From NCBI RefSeq assembly GCF_012030425.1, contig NZ_JAAUVN010000001.1:1736001-1800000 (forward strand): a stretch of DNA of 64,000 nt. The letters run 5' to 3'. Of this stretch, positions 17,008-26,058 are shown piece after piece. The translations under genes and the position numbers were made by a program. Position 1 is the stretch's first letter, and each line of letters begins with the position of its first letter. Source of the stretch: Sphingobacterium sp. B16(2022) (lineage in GTDB: Bacteria; Bacteroidota; Bacteroidia; Sphingobacteriales; Sphingobacteriaceae). The notes below the pieces were generated by a model. The model ran no database searches and was not told where the DNA came from. It saw nothing but the letters and a program-made list of their open reading frames with translations.

Positions 17008-19197
17008 TTATTTCTTATGATAGATCTTTTTAATAGTTGCATTAATCTCCGGTATCTGGTTATACAATTTCCAGATCAATCCAGATTTTGCATTCTCCAT
17101 TAAAACAGCCACACTCGCCTGATTTTTCGCATTAAAACCATCGGAAACATCATTATTTTTCAAATCAATCCAAGATCTAAAACCATATTGGGTAAACAGC
17201 ACCTTAGCATATTGATCATAAAATTTGCGCAAAGATTTTTGACCGATCTCCTGTTCGAAAGCAACAGCCGAAATTGCGATTGCTGGATTCACTAAATAAT
17301 GCCCCACGCTATCGCTCGGATTCTGTACTCCCCAAATATCTGTATAACTAGATCCCAAGTTTAATTCATTATCCCTTCTTTTATAAGCTAAAATATAATT
17401 ACTTGCTAGCTCACCATAATCGACATAACCATCGTATTTTCCGCTCGGATCTAAGGTTAAAAATGGTTTATAAAACTCAATCAAACTTTTATTTAAATCG
17501 CCAATTGCAATTTTTTTACCATACAGCATATGTTTTTCAAAGATCAAACTATCTTCAAAGGATACGGGGGTAGCTGGTTGTACCTGCGGTATGATAAGCC
17601 CACCATTCATATGTGAAGCAGCTCCTTGATCAACTGTCGATGGAGATAAACGAAGTAAACTATCCGCTAGAGGTAATTTTTTAGCATATCCATTCAGGTA
17701 ACTCGCTTCCGTCAATGGATAAGTCGGAGAAGACATCGCTAATAAATAAGCACTTAAACCATCATTCAGGCCGTTTAAAACTTTAGACTGATAGGTGCTA
17801 TCTACAGCTGACCACCGATCCATCAGTGCATCAGGATTTGACTTTGATGTTAGCTTTTGCCAATTCACCCGCTTCCATAATTTCGTTACATCCTCTCTAA
17901 AATTGTGTTCATCAGCAACATCCTTTGAAAAATATTCCCGAGCAACAAGCAATCCTTCCATAAGTTTCGCCGTCGCTTTAACATCATACATCTGTACGCC
18001 ATCAGTATAAAATGGCACGCCTTCCCTTCCATCATAAAATGCCGTAAATACACCCTCATGATGCTGAGCCTTGTTTAAAAACTTGATCATCCTACTCAAA
18101 CGCAACAATAAAGCTTGACGCGAAATAACATTGTTTTCAGCACCAACCAATAACGAAAGAATTGCATAACCCGATTCTTCTATAGAAACTATAGCCTTCT
18201 TATTTGATTTATTTGGTAGAAAAAGACCACTGTTGATATCATAGTTCTCAATAAAATAATTGACATTTGTCAATTTGATTAAGTTCGAAAGCTCTATATC
18301 ACTAGCAGGTTTGGTTTGAATTTCTTTTACAGTAGAGAATGGAGATTCCAGATAATCAAAATCTACCCATGCGATCTTATAATAGTATTTCTTATTATAT
18401 TCTTCTACAAGATCATAACATTTTTGCATAAATACCGGTCGTATGGCAATCGGCTTAAAATCAACGTTATCCGTTGATCTGTAAATTTTTATATACCGGA
18501 TACTTGGTGTTAACGGCAGTTGCCATTGAAGCTCCACCTGCTTATCAATACTGGAGACCTGTGACAGAATAGCTCCTGAAGACAATTTGACACGAGAAGG
18601 ATTTTTAGGCAAAAACTCCAATTGATCTAAAAACAACTGATGCGTCATCTCATCAGTTCCGTTTTGATGAAAAACCACTTCAGAAACTGCTTCCCCTGCT
18701 TTTAAATTTCCAAATTTTGACAAGGGTATCTCTATATTAAGCCAAGTATCATGATCAAAGTCATCTATAAATGGGGAAAGTTCTAAAATATTAGTTTCAG
18801 AACCATTTTGAAGCAATTGAATTTTCGGAAGAGTTTTTTCTTTCGTATGCGGTGTTTGCACATACATTTTAATTGTCAGCACATCACTGGCCAGGACCTG
18901 ATAATTGATCTTATGGCGATCATTTAGTAAAGCAACCTTCCAATTTCCAGCATTTGATGACAAATAACGGAGTGAAAGTGAATTTCCTGGAGTAAAAAAT
19001 AAAGAATCTGTAGTCGGTAAATTTTTCTTTACATTCTGTACCCAACTGTCTCCCGAATATTCCACCAAGCTTTTGGCATAGTTACCTGACAAGAGACTGT
19101 TCTCAAACACAACTTCAGGATAAGTTTGTGCAGACAAGGCTGTTGCAGTAGAAATAGATAAACCGATTATGAATAGTAATTTTTTTGACATGCGCAT
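17008..19197 (-). CDS. Exported glucoamylase-like/GH144-like protein
   Basis: This exported protein of about 729 residues has a signal peptide (MSKKLLF... to LSAQ), a beta-sandwich region with a fibronectin-like segment (about 200-290), and a C-terminal alpha/alpha-barrel. The blocks GLNDGLSAYLLAMSSPTYPL, YTDIWGVQNPSD, TQYGFRSWIDL and a final NAKSGLIWKLYNQIPEI line up with conserved blocks of the PF10091 glucoamylase/GH144 (beta-1,2-glucanase) superfamily as I recall them. Several usual catalytic-face residues are hard to match, so activity is unproven. The open frame extends to 19233, but the signal peptide favours the ATG at 19197 or 19191. No sugar transporter or SusCD pair lies nearby. 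Confidence 0.72.
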   Translation of the reverse strand: MRMSKKLLFIIGLSISTATALSAQTYPEVVFENSLLSGNYAKSLVEYSGDSWVQNVKKNLPTTDSLFFTPGNSLSLRYLSSNAGNWKVALLNDRHKINYQVLASDVLTIKMYVQTPHTKEKTLPKIQLLQNGSETNILELSPFIDDFDHDTWLNIEIPLSKFGNLKAGEAVSEVVFHQNGTDEMTHQLFLDQLEFLPKNPSRVKLSSGAILSQVSSIDKQVELQWQLPLTPSIRYIKIYRSTDNVDFKPIAIRPVFMQKCYDLVEEYNKKYYYKIAWVDFDYLESPFSTVKEIQTKPASDIELSNLIKLTNVNYFIENYDINSGLFLPNKSNKKAIVSIEESGYAILSLLVGAENNVISRQALLLRLSRMIKFLNKAQHHEGVFTAFYDGREGVPFYTDGVQMYDVKATAKLMEGLLVAREYFSKDVADEHNFREDVTKLWKRVNWQKLTSKSNPDALMDRWSAVDSTYQSKVLNGLNDGLSAYLLAMSSPTYPLTEASYLNGYAKKLPLADSLLRLSPSTVDQGAASHMNGGLIIPQVQPATPVSFEDSLIFEKHMLYGKKIAIGDLNKSLIEFYKPFLTLDPSGKYDGYVDYGELASNYILAYKRRDNELNLGSSYTDIWGVQNPSDSVGHYLVNPAIAISAVAFEQEIGQKSLRKFYDQYAKVLFTQYGFRSWIDLKNNDVSDGFNAKNQASVAVLMENAKSGLIWKLYNQIPEINATIKKIYHKK

Positions 19198-19351
19198 AAA
19201 TTGATAATAAACATCAAACAAAAAGTAAGCCATCTATACTTTAATGAATCACAAAAGTAATAAAGGATTTCCAATGTAAATGTCATACGTAATTTTAATT
19301 TCGGAAAAAATGCACTAATTTAGCCATCTGATTTTTTCATAACAACTTTAT

Positions 19352-20305
19352 ATGAAAACTACATTTGAATTTGAAAAGCCAATTGCAGATTTGCAATTGC
19401 AGATAGAAAAAGTGGAACAAGTTGCCGTAAAGACGAAAGTCGATATGAGTGCAACTGTGTTAGAGCTACAAGAAAAACTAGCGAACGCTGAAAAAGAGAT
19501 ATACGGTAATTTGTCTGGTTGGGAGAATGTGCAGATGTCGCGTCATCCGGAGAGACCCCAAACATTGGATTACATTAACATGATCTGTGATGATTTTATT
19601 GAATTACACGGAGATCGTACTGTAAGAGATGATAAAGCCATCGTCGGTGGATTTGCATCGATCGGAGGTCAATCAGTTATGGTTATCGGGCATCAAAAAG
19701 GAAAAAACACCAAAGAGCGTCAATACCGCAACTTTGGTATGGCTAACCCTGAAGGATACCGTAAAGCTCTTCGCTTAATGAAAATGGCAGAAAAATTCAA
19801 CAAACCTGTCGTTACATTGATCGATACAATGGGTGCATACCCAGGTTTGGAAGCTGAAGAAAGAGGTCAAGGAGAAGCCATAGCACGCAACTTACTGGAA
19901 ATGTCGGTACTAAAGGTGCCTATTATCTGCGTAGTAATCGGTGAAGGTGCTTCTGGTGGTGCATTGGGTATCGGTATCGGCGATCGTGTATACATGCTAG
20001 AGCACACCTGGTATTCTGTCATCTCTCCTGAATCTTGTTCCTCTATTTTATGGAGAAGCTGGGACCACAAAGAAAAGGCGGCAGAGGCACTAAAATTAAC
20101 CTCTAAAGACATGCTTGGCAATGGCCTTATCGATGGTATTATCAAAGAGCCACTAGGTGGAGCACATCAAAACCCTGAATTAGCGGCCGAGTTATTAAAA
20201 GCAAAATTGGTTGAAGATTTAGCGATTTTGATCGCCAAAGACGAAGATGTTTTGGTGGACGAACGTATAGCGAAATTTAGCAAAATGGGTGTAGTAGTTG
20301 AATAG
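19352..20305 (+). CDS. accA: Acetyl-CoA carboxylase carboxyltransferase alpha subunit
   Basis: With AccD this 317-residue subunit transfers the carboxyl from carboxybiotin to acetyl-CoA, forming malonyl-CoA for fatty-acid synthesis in the cytosol. The N-terminal coiled helix (about 1-70), the [11 protein letters not shown] segment, the [18 protein letters not shown] block, and [15 protein letters not shown], which forms the oxyanion-type loop, are all standard. Length matches the family. AccD is not in this window. A strong 15-base terminator follows the stop, so this is a single-gene unit. Confidence 0.97.
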   Translation: MKTTFEFEKPIADLQLQIEKVEQVAVKTKVDMSATVLELQEKLANAEKEIYGNLSGWENVQMSRHPERPQTLDYINMICDDFIELHGDRTVRDDKAIVGGFASIGGQSVMVIGHQKGKNTKERQYRNFGMANPEGYRKALRLMKMAEKFNKPVVTLIDTMGAYPGLEAEERGQGEAIARNLLEMSVLKVPIICVVIGEGASGGALGIGIGDRVYMLEHTWYSVISPESCSSILWRSWDHKEKAAEALKLTSKDMLGNGLIDGIIKEPLGGAHQNPELAAELLKAKLVEDLAILIAKDEDVLVDERIAKFSKMGVVVE

Positions 20306-20320
20306 CACTACCATTCACAA

Positions 20321-20365
20321 CAAAATAAAAGGGACGCTTTAATAAAAAGTGTCCCTTTTATTTTG
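20321..20365 (+). terminator. Strong terminator of accA
   Basis: The arms 20321-20335 and 20351-20365 are perfect 15-base complements (core AAAAGGGAC/GTCCCTTTT), and the stem extends inward. The distal arm ends in a T-rich tract. Confidence 0.88.
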
Positions 20366-20454
20366 TCCCGCCCCTCTCCAGTACAGAAAATAGAAAAAAT
20401 AAGATTTTAAAAAAGAATACGTTACAACATATTTCAAAAAAATTAGCAAATATA

Positions 20455-20486
20455 TTTGTTCCCTTTGCTAGATTTTTCTAGCTTTG
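20455..20486 (+). promoter_or_regulatory. Promoter of tRNA-Lys
   Basis: TTTG at 20455-20458, a 20-base spacer, then TAGCTTTG at 20479-20486 match the Bacteroidota -33/-7 consensus. It lies 38 bases before the tRNA gene. Confidence 0.65.
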
Positions 20487-20524
20487 CATCACTCCAAACA
20501 ACGAAGGAAACTTCATAAGAGTAA

Positions 20525-20597
20525 GATTCCGTAGCTCAGCTGGTAGAGCAATACACTTTTAATGTATGGGTCCTGGGTTCGAATCCCAGCGGGATCA
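20525..20597 (+). tRNA. tRNA-Lys (anticodon TTT)
   Basis: The cloverleaf is complete. The acceptor GATTCCG (20525-20531) pairs with CGGGATC (20590-20596) with one G-T pair. The D-arm is GCTCAGCTGGTAGAGC, the anticodon stem ATACA/TGTAT encloses loop CTTTTAA with anticodon TTT at 20558-20560, and the T-arm CTGGG/CCCAG encloses TTCGAAT. The 3' CCA is not encoded. It decodes AAA and AAG lysine codons. Confidence 0.96.
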
Positions 20598-20636
20598 CAA
20601 AAGAAAAGCTAATCTTATGATTAGCTTTTCTTTTGT
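20597..20636 (+). terminator. Terminator of tRNA-Lys
   Basis: Arms 20597-20614 and 20619-20636 are a perfect 18-base inverted repeat with loop TTAT (core AAAAGCTAATC/GATTAGCTTTT), directly abutting the tRNA 3' end. Confidence 0.85.
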
Positions 20637-20915
20637 ATAAAACGGTTAAATTCGAATATCACTCCCTGCTTCTATCAATCAATCATTGGAACTTGTAATG
20701 CTATAAATGATACGATCATCAGCTATACCATTTACAATAAAAATGAACTTGATGCAGTCATCTGTTGACTGCTGTTATATAGAAATAAGATATAAATATC
20801 AAGAGAAAGAGTGCATAATCATACGAGTAATTCCAATGCTCATTATTAAAACAAACGAAGCGTAAAGAATTCATTAAGTACAAGTGAAAACTTTCCTGAC
20901 AAATAATTTATTCTA

Positions 20916-21770
20916 ATGAAAAAATCAAATAAGGCCATATCAGCGGCATTACTATCTATGGTCAGTGTCCAAGGTGGTGCCTCTATCGCTAAACAGCTTT
21001 TTCCTGCCATAGGAGCAACAGGAACAAGTATGTTGAGAATTGGCCTGTCTACCGTATTGCTAAATATTATAAATCGTCCTAAATTCTTTCAATTCACGAA
21101 ACAACAATGGTTATATTGCGCTATTTATGGAATAGGAATTGCCGCAATGAATCTTATTTTTTATTTAGCCATCCAACGCATCCCCTTAGGACTGGCTGTA
21201 ACGGTAGAATTTATAGGCCCACTTTTTCTAGCTTTATCTTTATCCCGAAAATGGTTAGACGTCCTTTGGGGATTAATCGCTTGTGCCGGTATTTTATTTA
21301 TCGTGCCATGGCAAAGTAACAACATTGATTTAATCGGACTTCTTCTCGCATTTCTAGCGGGTATATTTTGGGCGGTATACATTGTTATGGGCAGCAAGGT
21401 GACCGGCATTATGCCAGGAAAAGACGCTGTAAGCACGGGAATGCTATTTGCAACCCTAATTATTATCCCCTTTGCCCTATGGGATGGTGGTATTTTTAGT
21501 CTTACCCCAATGCTGTTTTTAAAAGGACTTGGCGTCGCTGTACTTTCTAGCGCTGTACCTTTTTCACTAGATTTAGTGGCTTTAAAAAGACTTCCAGCAA
21601 AAACATTTAGTATTTTAACAAGTTTGCAACCGGCATTTGCCGCCCTATCAGGTATGATATTCTTATCGGAACGTCTTACACCGTTACAATGGATTTCCGT
21701 TGCTTGCGTTATAAGTGCAAGTATGGGCGCTACTATTTTCAGTAAAACGAAACAACAGATCGAAGAATAA
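20916..21770 (+). CDS. rhtA: EamA/DMT transporter, RhtA-like
   Basis: This 284-residue inner-membrane protein has ten predicted spans made of two EamA repeats. The text VQGGASIAKQLFPAIGATG, the FYLAIQRIPLGLAVTVEFIGPL block and SGMIFLSERLTP follow Escherichia coli RhtA closely as I recall it; RhtA exports threonine and homoserine. Export of an amino acid is therefore the best guess, but specificity varies in this family. It stands alone after a 276-base non-coding stretch following the tRNA terminator, in which I see nothing, and ends in a strong terminator. Confidence 0.85.
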   Translation: MKKSNKAISAALLSMVSVQGGASIAKQLFPAIGATGTSMLRIGLSTVLLNIINRPKFFQFTKQQWLYCAIYGIGIAAMNLIFYLAIQRIPLGLAVTVEFIGPLFLALSLSRKWLDVLWGLIACAGILFIVPWQSNNIDLIGLLLAFLAGIFWAVYIVMGSKVTGIMPGKDAVSTGMLFATLIIIPFALWDGGIFSLTPMLFLKGLGVAVLSSAVPFSLDLVALKRLPAKTFSILTSLQPAFAALSGMIFLSERLTPLQWISVACVISASMGATIFSKTKQQIEE

Positions 21771-21806
21771 TTAAGAACGATCTATCCTACATACGAACAA
21801 TATCAC

Positions 21807-21834
21807 AAAAGCGCTATCTCCCGATAGCGCTTTT
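21807..21834 (+). terminator. Terminator of the RhtA-like gene
   Basis: AGCGCTATC (21810-21818) and GATAGCGCT (21823-21831) form a 9-base stem with loop TCCC, extended by A/T pairs, followed by a run of T. Confidence 0.9.
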
Positions 21835-21987
21835 TTTATGTCAATCGAATAAGAAATAAGTTATAGAAACAAATCGACCATAAACTAAAAGAAATAAAAT
21901 CAATGAAAATCCGTTAAAATAAACGGATATATTATTTTATCTTTATTATCGACATCATATCGTCACTCAAAATCTAAATTGATTACC

Positions 21988-22482
21988 ATGAATAATTTCG
22001 ATTGGACATCATTTACAAAACGTATCGCGATTAAAGCCTCTCTTTCCGAGATTTATGAAGCTTGGTCTGTTGCGGCGAATTTAGAAAGATGGTTTTTGGA
22101 ACGTGTCATTTTTCGTGATGCGGCAGGAAATCAGCTTGAACAGATCAACCCAGAAGAAAGCGGCATGCAGTACGATTGGTATTGGTACCTGGATCCGACG
22201 CCCATGCATGGAGAAATCCTTAAAGCAAATGGTAAAGATTTTCTCCAGTTTACATTTGAAGGTACCAGTATGGTTGATGTGACATTAAGTACACTTCATG
22301 AGTATGTTATCGTAGAATTACGGCATCACCATATTCCACAGGACGATCACTCAAAGCAATACATTCGTCTGGGATGCTCTAATGGTTGGGCATTCTATTT
22401 ACATAATTTGAAATCAGTATACGAAGGAGGTCTCGACCTTCGTAATAAAGACCCTAGAATCGGTAATATGATCAATAACTAA
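21988..22482 (+). CDS. SRPBCC (AHSA1/START-like) domain protein
   Basis: This 164-residue protein opens with a strand-helix of the SRPBCC fold (KRIAIKASLSEIYEAWSVAANLERWFLE) and later shows strands ending in a C-terminal helix (GWAFYLHNLKSVYEGGLDLR), typical of AHSA1-like proteins that bind hydrophobic ligands in a deep cavity. The frame extends to a TTG at 21979, but the ATG at 21988 is the natural start. It is monocistronic here. The ligand is unknown. A second SRPBCC protein lies at 26382-26852 beside an ArsR regulator. Confidence 0.83.
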   Translation: MNNFDWTSFTKRIAIKASLSEIYEAWSVAANLERWFLERVIFRDAAGNQLEQINPEESGMQYDWYWYLDPTPMHGEILKANGKDFLQFTFEGTSMVDVTLSTLHEYVIVELRHHHIPQDDHSKQYIRLGCSNGWAFYLHNLKSVYEGGLDLRNKDPRIGNMINN

Positions 22483-22581
22483 CAAACACCAATAAACCAG
22501 CTTTCAACGAAAGCCAGTCAAGCTTTTATCACGGCACTACGGAGGAACAACGCCGTATATGCTGGTCGTTATCATCAATAC

Positions 22582-23205
22582 CTAGTCCTGCAGCAATTCC
22601 ATTTCTCTTTTCAGGTTTTCTTTTGCCCGTACTTCAAAACGGTTATAAAAATAATCTGTTTTAAAAATCCGGTCCATGGACAGAAAATGAGTTAATGCTT
22701 TCTTGCGACCAGAGTGGTACTGTACATCTGGATAAATCTGATATTCCAAGCGGATATTTGTATAGTATTTTGCATATTTCTCCCATGGTTGTCCCAAAAT
22801 AGAAAGATCAGCATCAGTAAAATAATTTGTGTCCTGATCGTTAGAAATTAAGTGCGATTTTGTCGCCAGGATCTGTTAGGTGCATGTCAAGATAATTGCT
22901 TCGGAAACAGCAATCTCTTTCATCCGTTTTACGGCAAAATGAGCACTTTCATCTTCATTATTCTGTTTTGACGCATCGTAGATAATATCATGATAATAAA
23001 GTGTAAACAATAGAGCTTCCCAATTCTTGATTTTCTCTTTTACAGCCGTAAGTTCAAGCAGCAGATTTTCAAGATGATCTAAAGTATGGTAATGTCTGAG
23101 AGTATCACCATAATAGGCTTCTACCTCCCTCCATAAGGAAGCGATCAATTGCTCATCTTTCGTATAATTTTTCAATAGCCCCACAAATGTTTCTTTAAGT
23201 ATCAT
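22582..23205 (-). pseudogene. HD-domain phosphohydrolase gene split by an in-frame stop
   Basis: The minus strand encodes a protein of about 207 codons related to small HD-domain proteins: HYHTLDHLENLL with H38/H40 and the YYHDIIYD metal pair H72-D73. Codon 110 is TAA (22876-22878). Reading straight on in the same frame gives QILATKSHLIS, then NYFTDADLSILGQPWE, and the conserved tail GRKKALTHFLSMDRIFKTDYFY, ending at TAG 22582-22584. No frameshift is needed to join the two parts, so one nonsense change is the only visible defect. Cells would make a 109-residue fragment unless the stop is read through. Confidence 0.85.
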
Positions 23206-23301
23206 CGCTTTTAGATTATCATCATGTTACCGAGCATATCTGATGCCACAGATTAATAAGTTATTATTCAACAAATGAAAATGATGACATTCATCAATTT
23301 A

Positions 23302-23317
23302 TGTGACATCTATCACC
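23302..23317 (+). promoter_or_regulatory. CRP-like site upstream of the alcohol dehydrogenase
   Basis: TGTGA, six bases, then TCACC, which is one mismatch from the CRP-type TGTGA-N6-TCACA. A second dyad GATGA-CAT-TCATC lies at 23283-23295. The site is 65-80 bases before the dehydrogenase ATG. Confidence 0.4.
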
Positions 23318-23381
23318 TCAAACATCTTGGCACGCCGGCAGTATTTAAGTAACTTAGTATGAAATTAAAAAGCATAACAAT

Positions 23382-24449
23382 ATGGATAATACAATGAAAG
23401 CAGCACGATGGTATGCCGCAAAAGATATCAGGGTAGAATCAACGGAGATCCCAGCTCCAAAAGCGAAACAAGTTAAAATTTCAGTTCAGTTTGCAGGAAT
23501 CTGCGGCTCCGACTTACATGAATACGTCCATGGTCCACAGCTCATCCCGGTGGCCGCACCCTATCCGCTCAATGGACACCAGGGTACAACCACATTAGGA
23601 CATGAATTCTCCGGAATTATTGATGCCGTGGGCGAAGGTGTACATCATTTAAAAGTTGGCGACCGGGTAGTCGTAGAACCAATCTTTAAAAACTTTGATA
23701 GCCCCTTTATTGCAAACGGAGAGTACAACCTGTCAGAACCATTAGGCTTTGTTGGTCTATCAAGCAATGGCGGATTTGCTTCTTACGTTGTAGTAGAGGA
23801 TTATATGGTGCACAAAATACCAGACACTATGTCCTTCGAGAAAGGTGCATTGGTAGAACCCGCGGCAGTAGCAGTTTATGCGGTCATGCAAAGTAATCTA
23901 AAAATCGGCGGAACTGTTCTAGTTTCCGGAGCCGGTCCAATTGGTTTATTATGTGTTCAGGCGGCCCTGGCAGCCGGAGCTAGTACCGTTATCGTAACCG
24001 ATATCGCCGACAAACGTCTTGAAAAAGCAAAATCTATAGGCGCTACACATATCATCAATGCGAAAGAGGACGGTATACCCGAAAAAATTAAGACCATAAC
24101 AGGTCTCGGAGTAGATGTTTTCCTTGATTGCGCAGGTGTACAAGCCTCCTATACAACGGGTATCACGAGTTTAAAAAATGGAGGAACCGCTGTATTAGTA
24201 GCACTATTTGGAAAACCTGTTACAACTGATGCGCTCGATCAAGTTCTTCGTGAAATCACCATTAAAGGAATTATTGCCTATCGCAATATTTTCCCGCAAG
24301 TCATTGCACTGATCGATAGCGGTAGGATGCCGGTAGAGAAATTGGTTACACGCAAGATTGTTTTAGATGAAATCGTCACGAACGGATTTGAAGCCTTAGT
24401 TAACGATCCTACTGAAGTTAAGATATTGATTGATATACAAGCAAGCTAA
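23382..24449 (+). CDS. Zinc alcohol dehydrogenase, 2,3-butanediol dehydrogenase-like
   Basis: This 355-residue cytosolic medium-chain dehydrogenase uses NAD(H) and zinc. GICGSDLHEY and GHEFSG carry the catalytic zinc ligands Cys and His-Glu, and VSGAGPIGLLCVQAAL is the Rossmann NAD loop. The 14-residue spacer HGPQLIPVAAPYPL between them is typical of (R,R)-butanediol/sorbitol-type dehydrogenases. The structural-zinc lobe with four cysteines appears to be missing, as in butanediol dehydrogenases. ATGs at 23382 and 23394 are both possible; the first is used. It may be under Crp/Fnr control. Confidence 0.86.
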   Translation: MDNTMKAARWYAAKDIRVESTEIPAPKAKQVKISVQFAGICGSDLHEYVHGPQLIPVAAPYPLNGHQGTTTLGHEFSGIIDAVGEGVHHLKVGDRVVVEPIFKNFDSPFIANGEYNLSEPLGFVGLSSNGGFASYVVVEDYMVHKIPDTMSFEKGALVEPAAVAVYAVMQSNLKIGGTVLVSGAGPIGLLCVQAALAAGASTVIVTDIADKRLEKAKSIGATHIINAKEDGIPEKIKTITGLGVDVFLDCAGVQASYTTGITSLKNGGTAVLVALFGKPVTTDALDQVLREITIKGIIAYRNIFPQVIALIDSGRMPVEKLVTRKIVLDEIVTNGFEALVNDPTEVKILIDIQAS

Positions 24450-24505
24450 ATTTAAAAACAACAGCCCAAAAGTTGGTTCAAAAATAATCATCAGGAATAA
24501 ACAGC

Positions 24506-24533
24506 AAAGCCCAATCGAAAGATTGGGCTTTTT
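24506..24533 (+). terminator. Terminator of the alcohol dehydrogenase gene
   Basis: AAAGCCCAATC (24506-24516) and GATTGGGCTTT (24521-24531) form an 11-base perfect stem with a GAAA loop, followed by T. Confidence 0.88.
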
Positions 24534-24696
24534 AGCTTTCGGACCAAAGAAAACAACTTTAAACCCTATTCGTTAATTATTAAACATTTCATAACCTCAA
24601 AAAACTACCAACCTCGTGATCAACACCATTAATTAATAAAAATTCACCAATATCCAACCGCACGTGATCAAAATAATCTAAAATTCTTGGAAAAAA

Positions 24697-24743
24697 TTTG
24701 CGTAGTCAAATAACTACACTTACATTTGTAGTCAAATGACTTC
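24697..24743 (+). promoter_or_regulatory. Promoter with two tandem palindromic operators
   Basis: TTTG (24697-24700), 20 bases, then TACATTTG (24721-24728) form a textbook Bacteroidota promoter. Two nearly palindromic 16-mers overlap it: GTAGTCAAATAACTAC (24702-24717), between the -33 and -7, and GTAGTCAAATGACTTC (24728-24743), over the start site. Each is one change from GTAGTCAAATGACTAC. This is ideal placement for a repressor, most simply the ArsR protein encoded in the operon. Confidence 0.72.
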
Positions 24744-24954
24744 ATAATTTAAAACTAACCAGTACTATGGAGATTTGGAACATAAAAAACCGATATATAA
24801 TTGAAGAAATCGTATAGCGTTGTACTTTTTTAATACCCGAACCGTAAAGATCAAACAATGGATCGAAAACTAACATGCGATAAATAAGGTATTAAGTAAC
24901 CGCTCAAGTATAAACAGATCAACATACGAATTGTACCGATTAAAAAAACACATT
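24744..24954 (+). other. Leader of the DoxX-ArsR-SRPBCC operon
   Basis: These roughly 210 bases lie between the promoter and the first gene. The only notable content is a 16-codon frame starting ATG 24767 and ending TAG 24817, whose product has no recognisable family. I see no strong hairpin or riboswitch. Confidence 0.35.
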
Positions 24955-25323
24955 ATGAAAAAGAGAGATAAAATCATCTATTGGTTTTCTACCATTTGGC
25001 TAAGTTTAGGAATGGTGTCAACTGGAATTGTTCAGATCATCCACATGGATGAAGAAGTTAATAAAATGAAAGATCTAGGCTATCCCTCCTATTTTCTCAC
25101 CATTATCGGTATTTGGAAGCTACTAGGAGTAATTGCCATTCTCCTTCCAAAACTCCCAGTAGTAAAAGAATGGGCATATGCAGGATTTTTCTTTCTAATG
25201 TCGGGCGCAATTTTCACCCACCTTGCAGTTGCTGATAAAGCAGTCACCTATTTTGGTCCTGCGCTGTTACTCCTGCTCACGATTATTTCGTGGTATTTCA
25301 GACCAGTTGAACGTAAAGTCTAG
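24955..25323 (+). CDS. DoxX-like membrane protein
   Basis: This 122-residue protein has four membrane spans and the DoxX-like pattern WLSLGMVSTGIVQI, then GYPSYFLTIIGIWKLLGVIAIL, with a final WAYAGFFFLMSGAIFTH segment. DoxX-like proteins are poorly defined inner-membrane proteins linked to redox or membrane stress. The frame extends upstream to TTG 24931; the ATG at 24955 is preferred. It is the first gene after the operator-laden promoter and lies five bases before a DUF1801 gene, so it heads the probable ArsR-SRPBCC operon. Confidence 0.88.
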   Translation: MKKRDKIIYWFSTIWLSLGMVSTGIVQIIHMDEEVNKMKDLGYPSYFLTIIGIWKLLGVIAILLPKLPVVKEWAYAGFFFLMSGAIFTHLAVADKAVTYFGPALLLLLTIISWYFRPVERKV

Positions 25324-25328
25324 ACCAG

Positions 25329-25970
25329 ATGAAAATAGAACTGAATCCAGGAGTTGACAAATATTTGATAGATGGCTGTATGCGTTGCAAATATGGCGGT
25401 ACACCATTATGCAAAGTCAATAACTGGAGGGAAGAATTAGAAATGCTCCGCCAAATTGTACTGGAAGCGGGTTTGAAGGAAGAAATAAAATGGGGTGCAC
25501 CCGTATATACCTCCAAAGGAAAAAATATAGTTTCCGTTGCTGCATTAAAACAATCCGCCAATATCGGTTTTTTTAAAGGTGTATTATTATCCGACGATCA
25601 TAAAATCTTAACCCAACAAGGTAATTTACAATCGGACAGGATCATCAAATTTACTAATATAGCAGAAATCAAAAGATTAGAAAATACCTTAAAATCGTAT
25701 ATATCCGAGGCCATAGCGATAGAAGAAAGTGGTCAAAAGGTAACATTTCAAAAAAATCCAGAACCTATCCCCGAAGAACTCCTACAGCTATTCGAACAAG
25801 ACTCTAAGTTAAAAACAGCATTTTACGCATTGACACCGGGGCGGCAAAGAGGATACATCATTTATTTTTCACAACCCAAAGTAGCACAGACAAGAATTGG
25901 AAGAATTGAAAAATACCGACAACAAATTTTAAACGGTATAGGATTAAACGATAAATACAGTTCCAAATAG
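25329..25970 (+). CDS. DUF1801/YdeI-OmdA family protein (copy 1)
   Basis: This 213-residue cytosolic protein has an N-terminal DUF1801 fold (core KEEIKWGAPVYTSKGKNIV) and a C-terminal OmdA/YdeI tail with the diagnostic ALTPGRQRGYIIYFSQPK followed by RIGRIEKYRQQIL. Members are sometimes called bacteriocin-protection or YdeI/OmpD-associated proteins, but biochemical roles are not established. It starts five bases after DoxX. A shorter paralog ends the same gene run at 26951. Residues 15-25 add a Cys-rich start (CMRCKYGGTPLC) not found in the paralog, which could bind metal. Confidence 0.85.
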   Translation: MKIELNPGVDKYLIDGCMRCKYGGTPLCKVNNWREELEMLRQIVLEAGLKEEIKWGAPVYTSKGKNIVSVAALKQSANIGFFKGVLLSDDHKILTQQGNLQSDRIIKFTNIAEIKRLENTLKSYISEAIAIEESGQKVTFQKNPEPIPEELLQLFEQDSKLKTAFYALTPGRQRGYIIYFSQPKVAQTRIGRIEKYRQQILNGIGLNDKYSSK

Positions 25971-26058
25971 CGTTAATAAAATATGATCATACACACATCA
26001 AGCAATGACAGGACAGATCATAATAGATTGAAGTGTTAAAGCGAAAAAGACCATAACA

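Noticed and set aside
24700..24743. BlaI/MecI-type operator reading of the GTAGT/ACTAC repeats
   Set aside because: No blaI- or blaR-like gene lies nearby, while an ArsR gene is in the same operon, so ArsR is the simpler binder.
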